Part shown: piece by piece, positions 8,987 to 18,242 of the stretch
How the letters are laid out: each line of letters starts with the position of its first letter
How positions within the stretch are numbered: the stretch's first letter is position 1
From: JAFALK01 sp042701975
GTDB taxonomy: Bacteria; Pseudomonadota; Gammaproteobacteria; Burkholderiales; Burkholderiaceae_C
Direction: 5' to 3'
DNA length: 64,000 nucleotides
Assembly (NCBI GenBank): GCA_042701975.1
Contig: CP170561.1
Location: 1,674,001-1,738,000, forward strand
Notes under the pieces: generated by a model
What the model saw: only the letters and a program-made list of their open reading frames with translations
The model's database searches: none
What the model was told of the DNA's origin: nothing
Program-made: the position numbers and the translations under genes

Positions 8987-10186
8987 TCAGGTCTTGGAGG
9001 GATGCAGGATGGCCGCATTTTGGCTCGCGGCCGTGCGCTCTGTCTTCGGCGGGGCAATGCCGACGAACTCCCGCAGCAGCGGCACGTGGCGCAGCAGCGC
9101 ATAGGCCGCGAGGCAGACCGAGAAGGTCAGTGCGATCAGCAGCAGCCCTTCAGCCAGCGGTGGCAATGCCAGCGGCAGCAGCACGCGGGTCAGCAGCACG
9201 ATCACCGTCTGGTGGAAGACATAGAGGCAGAAGATGGCCGGCGTGAGCCAGCGGCGTGCGGCGTGGTCGAAATCCAGGCACTGCTTGGCGTGGCCGCAGG
9301 CGGCGACGATGGCTGCCCATTCCAGCGCGCCCCACAGCAGGCGCTGGCCGTAGAGCGCGACGGGCGGCGGCTCCAGCTTGTCGTAGTGGCTGAAGTAGGC
9401 CAGCAGCACGGCCCAGGCCAGCACCGCAAAGGCGAGGGCGGGCCAGCGCCAGCGCTGCATCAGCGTCCACACGTCGCTCTTCGCGCCGAGCATGCCGAGC
9501 AAGAAGAGATAGAAGTACTGCAGGTGGTTGTACCAATCCCAGGTCAGGTTGTGCGTGGACGGAAAGAAGCCCAGCGTGAGCCGCGCTGCCATCAGCGGCA
9601 GGGCCAGCGCGAGCAGCACGGTGCCGCTGTTGCCGATACCGCCGACCAGGCGCTCGAAGCCATCCCTGCAGCTGGGCCACAGCTTCCACAACATCCAGCC
9701 GAGCATCGTGTACGCCCACAGATAGGGCAGGAACCAGAGGTGGTTCCAGGTCGGCATCGACAGGCAGTCGGTGCCGTGGCAAAAGCCGTGATAGCCGGTG
9801 ACGTAGAGCTTCATGAACTCGGCATAGCTGCCCGCATAGGCCAGCTTGGTGACGACCTCGTAGTAAGCCTGCGGCGGCACGATCACGAACATGCCGAACA
9901 GCAGCGGCCACAGCAGCCGTCGCGAGCGTGGCCGCACGAAGCGGCCGGGGCGCTGCAGCAAGAACTGCGTGGCCGCGCCGGAGATCAGGAACAGCAGGCC
10001 CATGCGCCAGGGCGCCGTGAGCAGCATCAGCGGCTCGATCGTGCTGGATGCCGCAGCGCTCTTCACATGCCAGCCCCAGGTCACGTAGTACATGCCCACG
10101 TGATAGGGCACCAGCAGCCCGAAGGCGAGGATGCGCAGCCAGTCGAGGAAGTGGTGGCGCGACGATGGAGTGGTGGTCGTGTTCAT
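8987..10186 (-). CDS. Membrane acyltransferase, acyltransferase 3 family
   Basis: 399 residues from the ATG at 10186, although the frame is open for another 400 bp. It has about ten hydrophobic segments. The N-terminal FLDWLRILAFGLLVPYHVG carries the family's Arg and His, which are needed for acyl transfer. Such proteins O-acylate (often O-acetylate or succinylate) cell-surface glycans, glucans or lipids at the inner membrane. The acceptor is unknown. It sits between a LytTR response regulator (95 bp upstream) and gloA on the same strand. Confidence 0.87.
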   Translation of the reverse strand: MNTTTTPSSRHHFLDWLRILAFGLLVPYHVGMYYVTWGWHVKSAAASSTIEPLMLLTAPWRMGLLFLISGAATQFLLQRPGRFVRPRSRRLLWPLLFGMFVIVPPQAYYEVVTKLAYAGSYAEFMKLYVTGYHGFCHGTDCLSMPTWNHLWFLPYLWAYTMLGWMLWKLWPSCRDGFERLVGGIGNSGTVLLALALPLMAARLTLGFFPSTHNLTWDWYNHLQYFYLFLLGMLGAKSDVWTLMQRWRWPALAFAVLAWAVLLAYFSHYDKLEPPPVALYGQRLLWGALEWAAIVAACGHAKQCLDFDHAARRWLTPAIFCLYVFHQTVIVLLTRVLLPLALPPLAEGLLLIALTFSVCLAAYALLRHVPLLREFVGIAPPKTERTAASQNAAILHPSKT

Positions 10187-10250
10187 GCCGCCAGCTTCGT
10201 CGCTGCCGCGAACGCAGGCCAGCGGAATGGGGCGAAGCGCGGGAGCTCCG

Positions 10251-10285
10251 GGGTGAACTACGGGATGGACTACGGGATGAGCTAC
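10251..10285. repeat. Three-copy ~12-bp tandem repeat
   Basis: Copies are GGGTGAACTAC, GGGATGGACTAC and GGGATGAGCTAC. The last copy contains the stop codon (CTA on this strand) of the response regulator, so the repeat lies at its 3' end and in the spacer before the acyltransferase. Confidence 0.6.
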
Positions 10286-11016
10286 GGCGCCAGCTGTTGC
10301 CGATGCGTGCGCGAGACACGCAGCTGCCGTCCGCTGCTCAAGGTGAGCAGCGCCTCGCCACCGGGCAAGGCCGCGATGGACTGGATGTGCGCGGGGTTCA
10401 CGGCATGGCTGCGGTGCACGCGCACGAAGCGCCCGGCCACGGCCGGGTGCGCCAAAAAGGCCGTGAGCGTGCGGCGCTCGATGAAGCTGTCCGGCGGCGC
10501 GTGCAGCTCGATGTAGTTGTCCGCCGCGCTCACCCATTGCACGGCTGACAGCTCGAGCTTGTGCAGCGCGCCGCGCCGCTCCACCAGCCAATGGCCGGCC
10601 ACGGGCTGCGTCGCCTGCAGCGCCGTGAGCAGCCCAACGCGGGCCTGTTCTCTCGCGCCCATGCGCTCGCGCAGTCGCGCCATCGTCTGCGCCAGGCGCT
10701 CGCCCGTGTAGGGCTTGAGCAGGTAGTCCACCGCATTGAGCTCGAAGGCGCGCACGGCATGCTCGTCGTAGGCCGTGGAGAAGGCGCAGAGCAAGCCCGG
10801 CGGCAATTGCAGGGCCAACTCCAGCCCGCTCATGCCGGGCATCTCGATGTCGAGCAGCACGGCGTCTGCAGCGGCTTGCGGAAGCCGGGCGAGGGCTTCG
10901 CTCGCATCGGCAGCTTCGCCGGCCAGCTCCACGCCGGGCAGCTCGCCCAGCAGGCGGCGCAGCTTGGCGCGTGCCGGCGGCTCGTCGTCGACGATGAAGA
11001 TCCGCATTGTCGTCAT
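10282..11016 (-). CDS. LytTR-family response regulator
   Basis: 244 residues. It has an N-terminal receiver domain with the acidic pocket (FIVDDEPPAR), the phosphoacceptor Asp in LLDIEMPGMSG and the Lys in YLLKPY, and a C-terminal LytTR DNA-binding domain (VSAADNYIELHA and FVRVHRSHAVNP). The start ATG overlaps the stop of the sensor kinase by one base (TGATG), so the pair is translationally coupled. Targets may include the downstream acyltransferase and gloA, but no operator is visible. Confidence 0.93.
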   Translation of the reverse strand: MTTMRIFIVDDEPPARAKLRRLLGELPGVELAGEAADASEALARLPQAAADAVLLDIEMPGMSGLELALQLPPGLLCAFSTAYDEHAVRAFELNAVDYLLKPYTGERLAQTMARLRERMGAREQARVGLLTALQATQPVAGHWLVERRGALHKLELSAVQWVSAADNYIELHAPPDSFIERRTLTAFLAHPAVAGRFVRVHRSHAVNPAHIQSIAALPGGEALLTLSSGRQLRVSRTHRQQLAP

Positions 11017-12071
11017 CACGCGGGCAGCGGCAGATGGATGGCCAGCCGGCTGCCTCGCGGCGCCAGCGCTTCCAGGCTCACTGCGGCGCGGCTGCCATAG
11101 AGCGTGGCCACGCGCTGGCGCAGATTGGCCAGGCCGATGGCGCCTTCGCGTGCGTCGCGTTCGGCCGTGGTGCCGCTGTTCTCGATGGCCAGGCACAGTT
11201 CGCCATTCGCCACGTTGCCGAGCACGCGCACCTCGACCGCTGCGCTGTTCAACGCCACGTCATGTTTGATCGCGTTCTCCACCGGCGAGATCAGCAGCAG
11301 CGTTGGCACCTGGCATCGGCGCGCCTCCTCGCTGACTTCGATGCGTACCGCCAGCCGTTCGCCGAAGCGCGCCTGCATCAGGGACAGGTAGGGCTCGACC
11401 AGCCGCAACTCATCGGCCAGCGTGTGCTGTTGCGTGGCCTGTGCAGCGAGCTGCTGCCGCAGCAGCTCGGCCAGCTCGCACAGCAGCCGGTCGGCGCGGG
11501 CCACGTCCTCGTACATCGTGGCCGAGATGAGATTGAGCGTGTTGAACAGGAAGTGCGGCTGGATCTGCTCGGCCAGTCGCGCCAGCCGAGCCTCGGCGAG
11601 TTCGCTGCGCACCGCCTGCAGCTCGCGATCGCGTTGCTGACCCTCGAACCACAGCTGCAGCCCGTGGCAGATGCCAACGATCAGCACATAGCTGATCAGG
11701 TCCTTGCCGGTCTCATAGGCCAGCACGTCGAGCCAGCTGCCGGGCTCATAGCGCTGGCCCATCAGCGCATAGAACGCGAAGCGCAGGCCGAACATGCCGG
11801 CCACGTGGCACAGCACGAACAGCACGGCGCCCAGCAGATGCAGGCCGGCGAAGACCGCCCACGGCCGGCAACGCGCCCGGGCATGCCAGCGGTAGATGGC
11901 CGGGATCAGCGCGCCGACGACGACGGCCGAGCTGAGCTCCCACAAAAAGGGCTCCCAGGGATGTTGGCCGCGGTAATGCTGGAACTCCGCCAGCCCCAGC
12001 AGCGCGCCATTGGCCAGCATGAAGGCGGCCAGCGCCCAGATCAGCCGGGGCGAGCGGTCCTTGTTCGTCAT
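11016..12071 (-). CDS. LytS-type sensor histidine kinase
   Basis: 351 residues from the ATG at 12071 (other ATGs at 12083 and 12140 are in frame). The N-terminal half has about five hydrophobic segments. It is followed by the HisK domain of the LytS/YehU group with the phosphoacceptor His in QIQPHFLFNTLN, and an ATPase domain with the N box (PVENAIKHD) and a Gly-rich G2-like segment (AIGLANLRQRV). It partners the downstream LytTR regulator. The signal sensed is unknown. Confidence 0.93.
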   Translation of the reverse strand: MTNKDRSPRLIWALAAFMLANGALLGLAEFQHYRGQHPWEPFLWELSSAVVVGALIPAIYRWHARARCRPWAVFAGLHLLGAVLFVLCHVAGMFGLRFAFYALMGQRYEPGSWLDVLAYETGKDLISYVLIVGICHGLQLWFEGQQRDRELQAVRSELAEARLARLAEQIQPHFLFNTLNLISATMYEDVARADRLLCELAELLRQQLAAQATQQHTLADELRLVEPYLSLMQARFGERLAVRIEVSEEARRCQVPTLLLISPVENAIKHDVALNSAAVEVRVLGNVANGELCLAIENSGTTAERDAREGAIGLANLRQRVATLYGSRAAVSLEALAPRGSRLAIHLPLPA

Positions 12072-12204
12072 GGGCGCCACCATACACCGTGCGAACACCA
12101 CGTTCGAGGTGCCGCGCCGCGCTTCGCCCCATCCGTGCAACGCTTCGCCCCGGCGCGCTGCGTGCGAGACTTGTCGCTCACGATTTCAAGAGGAAGAACA
12201 AGGC

Positions 12205-13161
12205 ATGAAGGTTTGTATCGTGGGCCTGGGCGCCATTGGCGGCTGGCTGGCGGTTCTGCTTGACGGTCACGCGGAAGTCGCGGCCCTGGCGCGCGGCGCC
12301 ACGCTGGCGGCGGTGCGCGAGCACGGCCTGCGGCTGCAGATGGAAGGTGCGGAGCGCATGGCCCGCATCCTCGCCAGCGACGATCCATCCGAGCTCGGCC
12401 CACAGGATCTGGTCATCGTCGCCGTCAAGGGCCCGGCGTTGTCCGCCGCGGCGCCCGCCGTGCGCGCACTGATGGGGCCACACACCCGCGTGCTGCCGGC
12501 GATGAACGGCGTGCCCTGGTGCTTCTTCGACGGCGTGCAGGGGCCGACGCGCGGCTTGCAGCTCAAGTCCGTGGATGCCGACGGTTCGATCGCCGCGAAC
12601 ATCCCGAGCTCCGCCGTGATCGGCGCAGTCGCGCACCTGGCCTGCACGGTGCCCGAGCCCGGCGTCGTCCGCCACGTGATGGGCCGGCGCTTCATCCTCG
12701 GCGAGATGATCGGCGGCCCAAGCGACTCGCTGCGCGACGTGGCCGCGCTGTTCTCGCAGGCCAGTGTGGAGGTCGAAGTCTCCGAGCGCATCCAGCGCGA
12801 CATCTGGTTCAAGCTCTGGGGCAACATGACCATGAACCCGGTCTCGGCCCTGACGCGCGCCACGGCCGACCGCATCCTGGACGACGAACTCGTGCGCGGC
12901 TTCATCTCCCGCGTGATGGTCGAAGCCGAAGCGCTCGCCATGCACTTCGGGTGCGCCACTGGCCAGACGCCCGAGGATCGTCATGCCGTCACGCGCAAGC
13001 TGGGCGCCTTCAAGACCTCGATGCTGCAGGACCTCGAAGCGGGCCGCCCGCTCGAATACCAGAGCCTGCTCGGTGCGGCGCACGAGGTGGCGAGGCACCT
13101 GCAGGTGCCAACGCCGAATCTCGACGCGTTGCTGGGGCTGACGCGCTTGCTGGCGCGCTAG
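12205..13161 (+). CDS. panE: 2-dehydropantoate 2-reductase family protein
   Basis: 318 residues; the ATG at 12205 follows AGGAAGAACAAGG. The NADP-binding Rossmann motif is at the very N-terminus (CIVGLGAIGGWLA). The ApbA/PanE C-terminal domain has the catalytic Lys in WFKLWGNMTMNP. PanE reduces 2-dehydropantoate to pantoate for coenzyme A synthesis, but many Burkholderiales encode several paralogues whose substrates are unknown, so the symbol is provisional. No pantothenate genes are nearby. Confidence 0.78.
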   Translation: MKVCIVGLGAIGGWLAVLLDGHAEVAALARGATLAAVREHGLRLQMEGAERMARILASDDPSELGPQDLVIVAVKGPALSAAAPAVRALMGPHTRVLPAMNGVPWCFFDGVQGPTRGLQLKSVDADGSIAANIPSSAVIGAVAHLACTVPEPGVVRHVMGRRFILGEMIGGPSDSLRDVAALFSQASVEVEVSERIQRDIWFKLWGNMTMNPVSALTRATADRILDDELVRGFISRVMVEAEALAMHFGCATGQTPEDRHAVTRKLGAFKTSMLQDLEAGRPLEYQSLLGAAHEVARHLQVPTPNLDALLGLTRLLAR

Positions 13162-13168
13162 TCGGAAC

Positions 13169-13627
13169 TCAGAACAGGAAGCGTTCGAGCAGCCTTCGCG
13201 ACGGCTTGTCCAGCGCAAACCGATCCGGCACCACGAAGCCGATGCCGTGGCTGCTGGCGATCAGCAGACGGCCTTCGCCGAGGCGGCGGATGTCTTCCTC
13301 GGTCTTCAGGATGAAGGTGGTCTCGCCGCGATCGGTGTCCACCGTCCATTGGCTGGGCGTGGCGAAGGTGGAGACCTGCTTGATGCGGTGGATCACCGGC
13401 GAGAACTCGCGCGAGGCGAGTTCGGTTTCGATCAGTTCGCGGGCCGGCGAGGCCAGCTCGGAGAGCCGTGCCAGCCAGACCAGCTCATGGCCGTCCGGGC
13501 CGACGATGGACACGCCTTCGTCAGGTGCGCTGATCGGGTGGGCGCGTACGGGTACGACGCCGACGTGATGCTGGCCCTGGTCGTCCACGAAGACCAGGCG
13601 GCCGAAAGAGTTGCGGCTGAGCTTCAT
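13169..13627 (-). CDS. DUF1854 protein associated with cyanophycin locus
   Basis: 152 residues that match the DUF1854 family, found in many Burkholderiales beside cyanophycin synthetase genes. It has no signal peptide and no recognisable catalytic motif. It overlaps the end of the ABC transporter gene by 4 bp (ATGA), so the two are translationally coupled and likely act together. The molecular role is unknown. Confidence 0.85.
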   Translation of the reverse strand: MKLSRNSFGRLVFVDDQGQHHVGVVPVRAHPISAPDEGVSIVGPDGHELVWLARLSELASPARELIETELASREFSPVIHRIKQVSTFATPSQWTVDTDRGETTFILKTEEDIRRLGEGRLLIASSHGIGFVVPDRFALDKPSRRLLERFLF

Positions 13628-15900
13628 GCTTGTTCCACCACGTGGACGTTCGGGTTGGGCGGCACGACGGGTTCGGCTTCTTCGGAATCGACGCGGCGGG
13701 CCTGGGCTTCATACAGCCGCCAGTAGTGGCCGCGCTTTTCCATCAGCTCGTCGTGCGGACCGACCTCGACGATCTGGCCGCGGTCCATCACCACGAGGCG
13801 GTCGGCCTTGCGCAGCGTGGACAGGCGGTGGGCGATGGCGATGGTGGTGCGGCCCTTGACGAGGTTGTCCAGCGCCTTCTGGATTTCCTTCTCGGTCTCC
13901 GTATCGACGGAGGACGTGGCTTCGTCCAGGATCAGCAGCTTGGGGTTGATCAGCAGCGCGCGGGCGATGGAGATGCGTTGGCGCTCGCCACCCGACAGGC
14001 CCTGGCCGCGTTCGCCGACCAGTGAGTCGTAGCCTTGCGCCAGGCGCAGGATGAACTCGTGCGCATGCGCGGCGCGTGCGGCGGCGACGATCTCTTCGCG
14101 CGTGGCCTCGGGCTTGCCGTAGGCGACGTTCTCGGCAATCGTGCCGAAGAACAGGAAGGGCTCCTGCAGCACCAGGCCGATGTGCTTGCGGAAATCGGCC
14201 ACGGCGATGCGGCGCAGGTCGACGCCGTCGATGCTGATGCCGCCCTCGGTCACGTCGTAGAAGCGGCAGATCAGGTTCACCAGCGTGCTCTTGCCCGAGC
14301 CGCTGTGGCCGACGAGGCCGATCATCTCGCCCGGCTGGATGTCCAGCGACAGGCCGCGGATCACCGCGCGATTGCCGTAGCGAAAGCCGATGTCGCGGAT
14401 CTGGATGCCGCCCTTCACGTCCTTCAGCGCCGTCGGGTTCGTCGGTTCGGGCACGTTGCTCTGGTGGTCCAGGATGTCGAAAATGCGCTTGGCACCGGCC
14501 GCGGCCTTCTGCGTGACGGAGACGATGCGGCTCATCGAATCCATGCGGCCGTAGAAGCGGCCGATGTAGGCGAGGAAAGCGGTGAGTGTGCCCACGGTGA
14601 TGCTCTGCCCCGCCACCAGCCAAATGCCGAAGGCCCAGACCACAAGCAGCCCCAGGTCCGTCAGCAGCGTGACGGTGGGGCCGAACAGGCTCCAGGTCTT
14701 GTTGAGCTTGTCGTTGAGGTTGAGGTTGTGCCGGTTGGCCTGGCGAAAGCGCATGGCCTCGCGCTTTTCTTGGGCGAAGGCCTTGACGACGCGAATGCCG
14801 GGTATGGTGTCGGCCAGCACGCTGGTGACCTCGCCCCAGACGCGGTCGATCTTCTCGAAGCCGGTGCGCAGGCGGTCGCGCACCAGGTGGATCATCCAGG
14901 CGATGAAGGGCAGGGGCAGGAGCGTGGCCAGCGCCAACCAGGGGTTGATGCTGAACAGGATGATGGAGGTCATCGTCAGCATCAGCACGTCGGTGATGAA
15001 GTCCAGCGCGTGCAGCGAGAGAAAGACGCTGATGCGGTCCGTCTCCGACCCGATACGACTCATCAAGTCGCCGGTGCGCTTGCTGCCGAAGTACTCGAGC
15101 GAGAGGCCCAGCAGGTGCTCGAAGGTGGCGGTGCGCAGGTCGGCCGCGATGCGCTCCGACACCAGCGCCAGGATGTAGGTCTTGCCCCAGCCCAGGCCCC
15201 AGGAGACCAGCGCTGCGGCGAGCAGGCCGCCCATGTACATCGAGACCGTGGACGCCTCGATGTGGTGCCCCTGCTGGAAGGGGATCAGCACCTTGTCCAT
15301 CAGCGGCATGGTCAGGTAGGGCGCCACCAGGGTGGACGCCATGGCGCCCAGCATCAGCAAGAAGCCGGTCAGCAGCTGGCCGCGATAAGGGTGGGCAAAA
15401 CGCCACAGGCGCAGCAGCACCCAGGTGCTCGGCGGCGTGTGCAGCTCGCGTTCGCAGGTCGGGCATTCCTCGCTGTCGGGCGGCAGGGGCGCCTTGCAGC
15501 TCGGGCAGTAGCTGACATCTTCAGCTGACTCCCGCGGCGGCTCGTTGCGCTTCTCGAACGCTTCCTGCCAGCGCTGGGCCTGCAAGGTGAGCGCAAGCGT
15601 GAAGCGCCAGGTGGCCAGGCGGCCCTGGGCGTCCACCAGCTCCAGCAGGCCCACGCCGGCATGGTCGGAGATGCGCATCTGCAGATCGTTGCGCAGGGGC
15701 CATTCGCTCCATGCGCCGGTGGAGGGCTCGAAGGCCAGCAGGCGTTGATCCGTCAGCACCAGCAGGCCGCGCGCAAAGCGCAGGCTGGCGTCGAGGTCAA
15801 CCTCCAGCGGGGCGGTGACGTTCTCACCTGGCAACAATCTGGCCTGCAGGGCAGGCCACTGCGGATGCGGATCCGCTGCAACTGGAGGGTGTTCTTGCAT
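13624..15900 (-). CDS. ABC transporter, fused membrane and ATPase domains, cyanophycin-associated
   Basis: 758 residues from the ATG at 15900; the frame continues upstream only because the strand opposite cphA is open. The N-terminal ~120 residues are soluble and unfamiliar. A zinc-ribbon-like CPSCKAPLPPDSEECPTC follows, then a six-helix exporter domain and a nucleotide-binding domain with Walker A (GHSGSGKST), signature (LSGGERQ) and Walker B (LLILDEATSS). This is a half-transporter that should dimerise. The divergent cphA genes and the coupled DUF1854 gene suggest a role in cyanophycin metabolism, substrate unknown. Confidence 0.9.
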   Translation of the reverse strand: MQEHPPVAADPHPQWPALQARLLPGENVTAPLEVDLDASLRFARGLLVLTDQRLLAFEPSTGAWSEWPLRNDLQMRISDHAGVGLLELVDAQGRLATWRFTLALTLQAQRWQEAFEKRNEPPRESAEDVSYCPSCKAPLPPDSEECPTCERELHTPPSTWVLLRLWRFAHPYRGQLLTGFLLMLGAMASTLVAPYLTMPLMDKVLIPFQQGHHIEASTVSMYMGGLLAAALVSWGLGWGKTYILALVSERIAADLRTATFEHLLGLSLEYFGSKRTGDLMSRIGSETDRISVFLSLHALDFITDVLMLTMTSIILFSINPWLALATLLPLPFIAWMIHLVRDRLRTGFEKIDRVWGEVTSVLADTIPGIRVVKAFAQEKREAMRFRQANRHNLNLNDKLNKTWSLFGPTVTLLTDLGLLVVWAFGIWLVAGQSITVGTLTAFLAYIGRFYGRMDSMSRIVSVTQKAAAGAKRIFDILDHQSNVPEPTNPTALKDVKGGIQIRDIGFRYGNRAVIRGLSLDIQPGEMIGLVGHSGSGKSTLVNLICRFYDVTEGGISIDGVDLRRIAVADFRKHIGLVLQEPFLFFGTIAENVAYGKPEATREEIVAAARAAHAHEFILRLAQGYDSLVGERGQGLSGGERQRISIARALLINPKLLILDEATSSVDTETEKEIQKALDNLVKGRTTIAIAHRLSTLRKADRLVVMDRGQIVEVGPHDELMEKRGHYWRLYEAQARRVDSEEAEPVVPPNPNVHVVEQA

Positions 15901-16062
15901 TGTTCTTTCGCTGAATTCCCGAATTTTGACGCAAAGCTCACAACACCCGCGTTCAGAACCCCCGCTGCGGCCCGCCCCGGGCCCGATGGTTGCTAAAAAA
16001 ACCGCACAAATCACCGCACAATTGCACCCTGCCCCCTTACCGTCTTTCGATTTCCGTCGTCC
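15901..16062. promoter_or_regulatory. Divergent promoter region, ABC transporter / cphA'
   Basis: This 162-bp gap separates the divergently transcribed ABC transporter and cphA' genes and must hold promoters for both. It contains an A7 tract near 15995. I could not define confident -35/-10 pairs or an operator. Confidence 0.5.
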
Positions 16063-18234
16063 ATGAGCAAGAAGCCCGACATCCAGCTGCTGCGCGTCAA
16101 CTACCTGCGCGGCCCGAACATGTGGACCTACCGCCCTGTGCTGGAGGTCTGGCTCGATCTGGGCGAGCTGGAGGATTTCCCCAGCCAGAAGATCGAGGGC
16201 TTCAACACCCGGCTGACCACGGCCCTGCCGGCCCTGATCGAGCACCACTGCGGCGTGGGCGAGCGTGGTGGCTTCCTGCAGCGCCTGGAAGAAGGCACCT
16301 GGATGGGGCATGTGCTGGAGCACGTGGTGATCGAGCTGCTGAACCTCTCCGGCATGCCCACCGGTTTCGGCCAGACCCGCTCGACGACCCAGACCGGTGT
16401 CTACCGCATGGTCTTCCGCGCCCGTGATGAGCAGGTGGCCCGCCAGGCTCTCAAGGAAGGCCATGCTCTGTTGATGGCCGTGATCAACGCCGAGGCCTTC
16501 GATGTGGACGCCGCCGTGGCCCGCGTGCGCGAGAAGCTTGACGACTGCTACCTCGGTCCTTCGACGGCAGCCATCGTCGCCGCCGCCACCGACCGCCGCA
16601 TCCCGCACATCCGCCTGAACGACGGCAACCTCGTGCAGCTGGGCCACGGCGCCCGCCAGCGCCGTATCTGGACGGCCGAAACCGACATGACCAGCGCCAT
16701 CGCCGAAGGCATCGCCGGCGACAAGGACCTGACCAAGACCCTGCTCAAGGCCGTGGGCGTGCCCGTGCCTTCGGGCGTGGCCGTGCGCAGTGCCGAGGCC
16801 GCGTGGTCGGCCGCTCAAGATGTGGGCCTGCCCGTGGTCGTCAAGCCGTCCGACGGCAACCACGGCCGCGGCGTGACCTTGGACCTGCAGAACGAGACTG
16901 ACGTGAAGGCCGCCTTTGCGGTGGCCGAGGCGCACGGCTCCGAAGTGCTGGTCGAGAGCTACATCCCCGGCAACGAGCACCGCCTGCTGGTGGTGGGCGG
17001 CCAGGTGGTGGCCGCCGCACGCGGCGAGGCCGCCTGGGTGGTGGGTGACGGCAAGCAGACCGTGCAACAACTGGTCGACAGCCAGATCAACACCGACCCG
17101 CGCCGCGGCCTGACCGAGGACTTCCCGCTCAACCGCCTGGACATTGCCGAAGACAGCGTCGTCCTGCTCGACCTCGGCCGCCAGGGCATGACCATCCACA
17201 GCGTGCCGCCGGTCGGCAAGCGCGTGCTCATCCAGCGCAACGGCAATGTGGCCTTCGATTGCACGGAAGAAGTCCACCCCGAGGTGGCGCACGCCGTCTC
17301 GCTGGCCGCGCGCACCATCGGCCTGGACATCGCCGGCGTGGACCTCGTGACCGAAGACATCGGCAAGCCGCTGTCCGAGACCGGCGGCGCCATCGTCGAG
17401 GTGAACGCCGGCCCGGGGCTGCTCATGCACCTGAAGCCCGCCAGCGGCGCGCCGCAGCCCGTGGGCCAGGCCATCATCGATCACCTGTTTGCTGAAGACG
17501 AGACCGGCCGCATCCCCGTGGTCGGCGTGGCCGGCTCGCGTGGCACGCACCAGGTGGCGCGCCTCGTGGCCTGGCTGCTGCACCTGAACGGCCGCCATGT
17601 CGGTCTGGCCAGCCGCGACGGTCTCTTCCTGGGCAATCGCCGTGTGGACCGCAAGAGCGGCGCCAGCTGGGATGCCGCCCATCGCTTGCTGATGAACCGC
17701 GGCTGCGACGCCGTGGTGGTGGAGAACAGCGCCGAAGCCATCCTGCGCGACGGCCTGGCCTATGACCGTGCCCTGGTCGGCGTGGTGACCGATGCCGAAG
17801 GCGTGGAAGCACTCGGCCACTACGACGTGCAGATCGAGCAGCAGCTGTACAAGGTGCTGCGCACGCAGATCGACGTGGTGCTGTCCGAAGGCGCTGCCGT
17901 GCTCAACGCCGAAGTGCCGCTGGTGGCCGAGATGGCCGATCTGTCCGATGGCGAAGTGCTGCTTTACGCGCTCGACCCCGCCGCTGTGCAGGCCCATCGC
18001 GCACAGGGCGGTCGCGCCGTCTTCCTGCAAGGCGGCATGGCGATGCTGGCGCAAGGCACGGGCGAGACGACCGGCGCCAATGTCGACTCGCTGCTGCGCC
18101 GCTTTGCCGCCGCCGACATGTCCTGCGACGCCTCCACGGTGCTGGCCGCCGTCGCCGCCGCCTGGGCCCTGAACATTCCCGCCGAGCTGATTTCCGCCGG
18201 CCTCGACACCTTCGTTCCCGAATTCAAGAGCTGA
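16063..18234 (+). CDS. Cyanophycin synthetase-like protein CphA' with degenerate Mur-ligase P-loop
   Basis: 723 residues, in the same layout as CphA: an N-terminal domain (LRGPNMWTYRPV), an ATP-grasp domain around residues 220-480 and a Mur-ligase-like C-terminal domain. CphA polymerises Asp and Arg into multi-L-arginyl-poly-L-aspartate. Here the Mur-type P-loop, GTNGKTTT in the paralogue, reads VAGSRGTHQVAR near residue 489, so the nucleotide-binding Lys is gone; the Mur part is also about 140 residues shorter. The ATP-grasp half looks intact (VVKPSDGNHGRGV, VEVNAGPG). It resembles the second synthetase (CphA'/CphA2 type) of other bacteria. First gene of the + operon. Confidence 0.9.
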   Translation: MSKKPDIQLLRVNYLRGPNMWTYRPVLEVWLDLGELEDFPSQKIEGFNTRLTTALPALIEHHCGVGERGGFLQRLEEGTWMGHVLEHVVIELLNLSGMPTGFGQTRSTTQTGVYRMVFRARDEQVARQALKEGHALLMAVINAEAFDVDAAVARVREKLDDCYLGPSTAAIVAAATDRRIPHIRLNDGNLVQLGHGARQRRIWTAETDMTSAIAEGIAGDKDLTKTLLKAVGVPVPSGVAVRSAEAAWSAAQDVGLPVVVKPSDGNHGRGVTLDLQNETDVKAAFAVAEAHGSEVLVESYIPGNEHRLLVVGGQVVAAARGEAAWVVGDGKQTVQQLVDSQINTDPRRGLTEDFPLNRLDIAEDSVVLLDLGRQGMTIHSVPPVGKRVLIQRNGNVAFDCTEEVHPEVAHAVSLAARTIGLDIAGVDLVTEDIGKPLSETGGAIVEVNAGPGLLMHLKPASGAPQPVGQAIIDHLFAEDETGRIPVVGVAGSRGTHQVARLVAWLLHLNGRHVGLASRDGLFLGNRRVDRKSGASWDAAHRLLMNRGCDAVVVENSAEAILRDGLAYDRALVGVVTDAEGVEALGHYDVQIEQQLYKVLRTQIDVVLSEGAAVLNAEVPLVAEMADLSDGEVLLYALDPAAVQAHRAQGGRAVFLQGGMAMLAQGTGETTGANVDSLLRRFAAADMSCDASTVLAAVAAAWALNIPAELISAGLDTFVPEFKS

Positions 18235-18242
18235 AGACCACC

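Noticed and set aside
8224..10516. Long plus-strand frames opposite gloA and the acyltransferase
   Set aside because: Their sequences are His/Gln/Arg/Ala-rich shadows with no start signals, whereas the minus-strand genes have full motifs.
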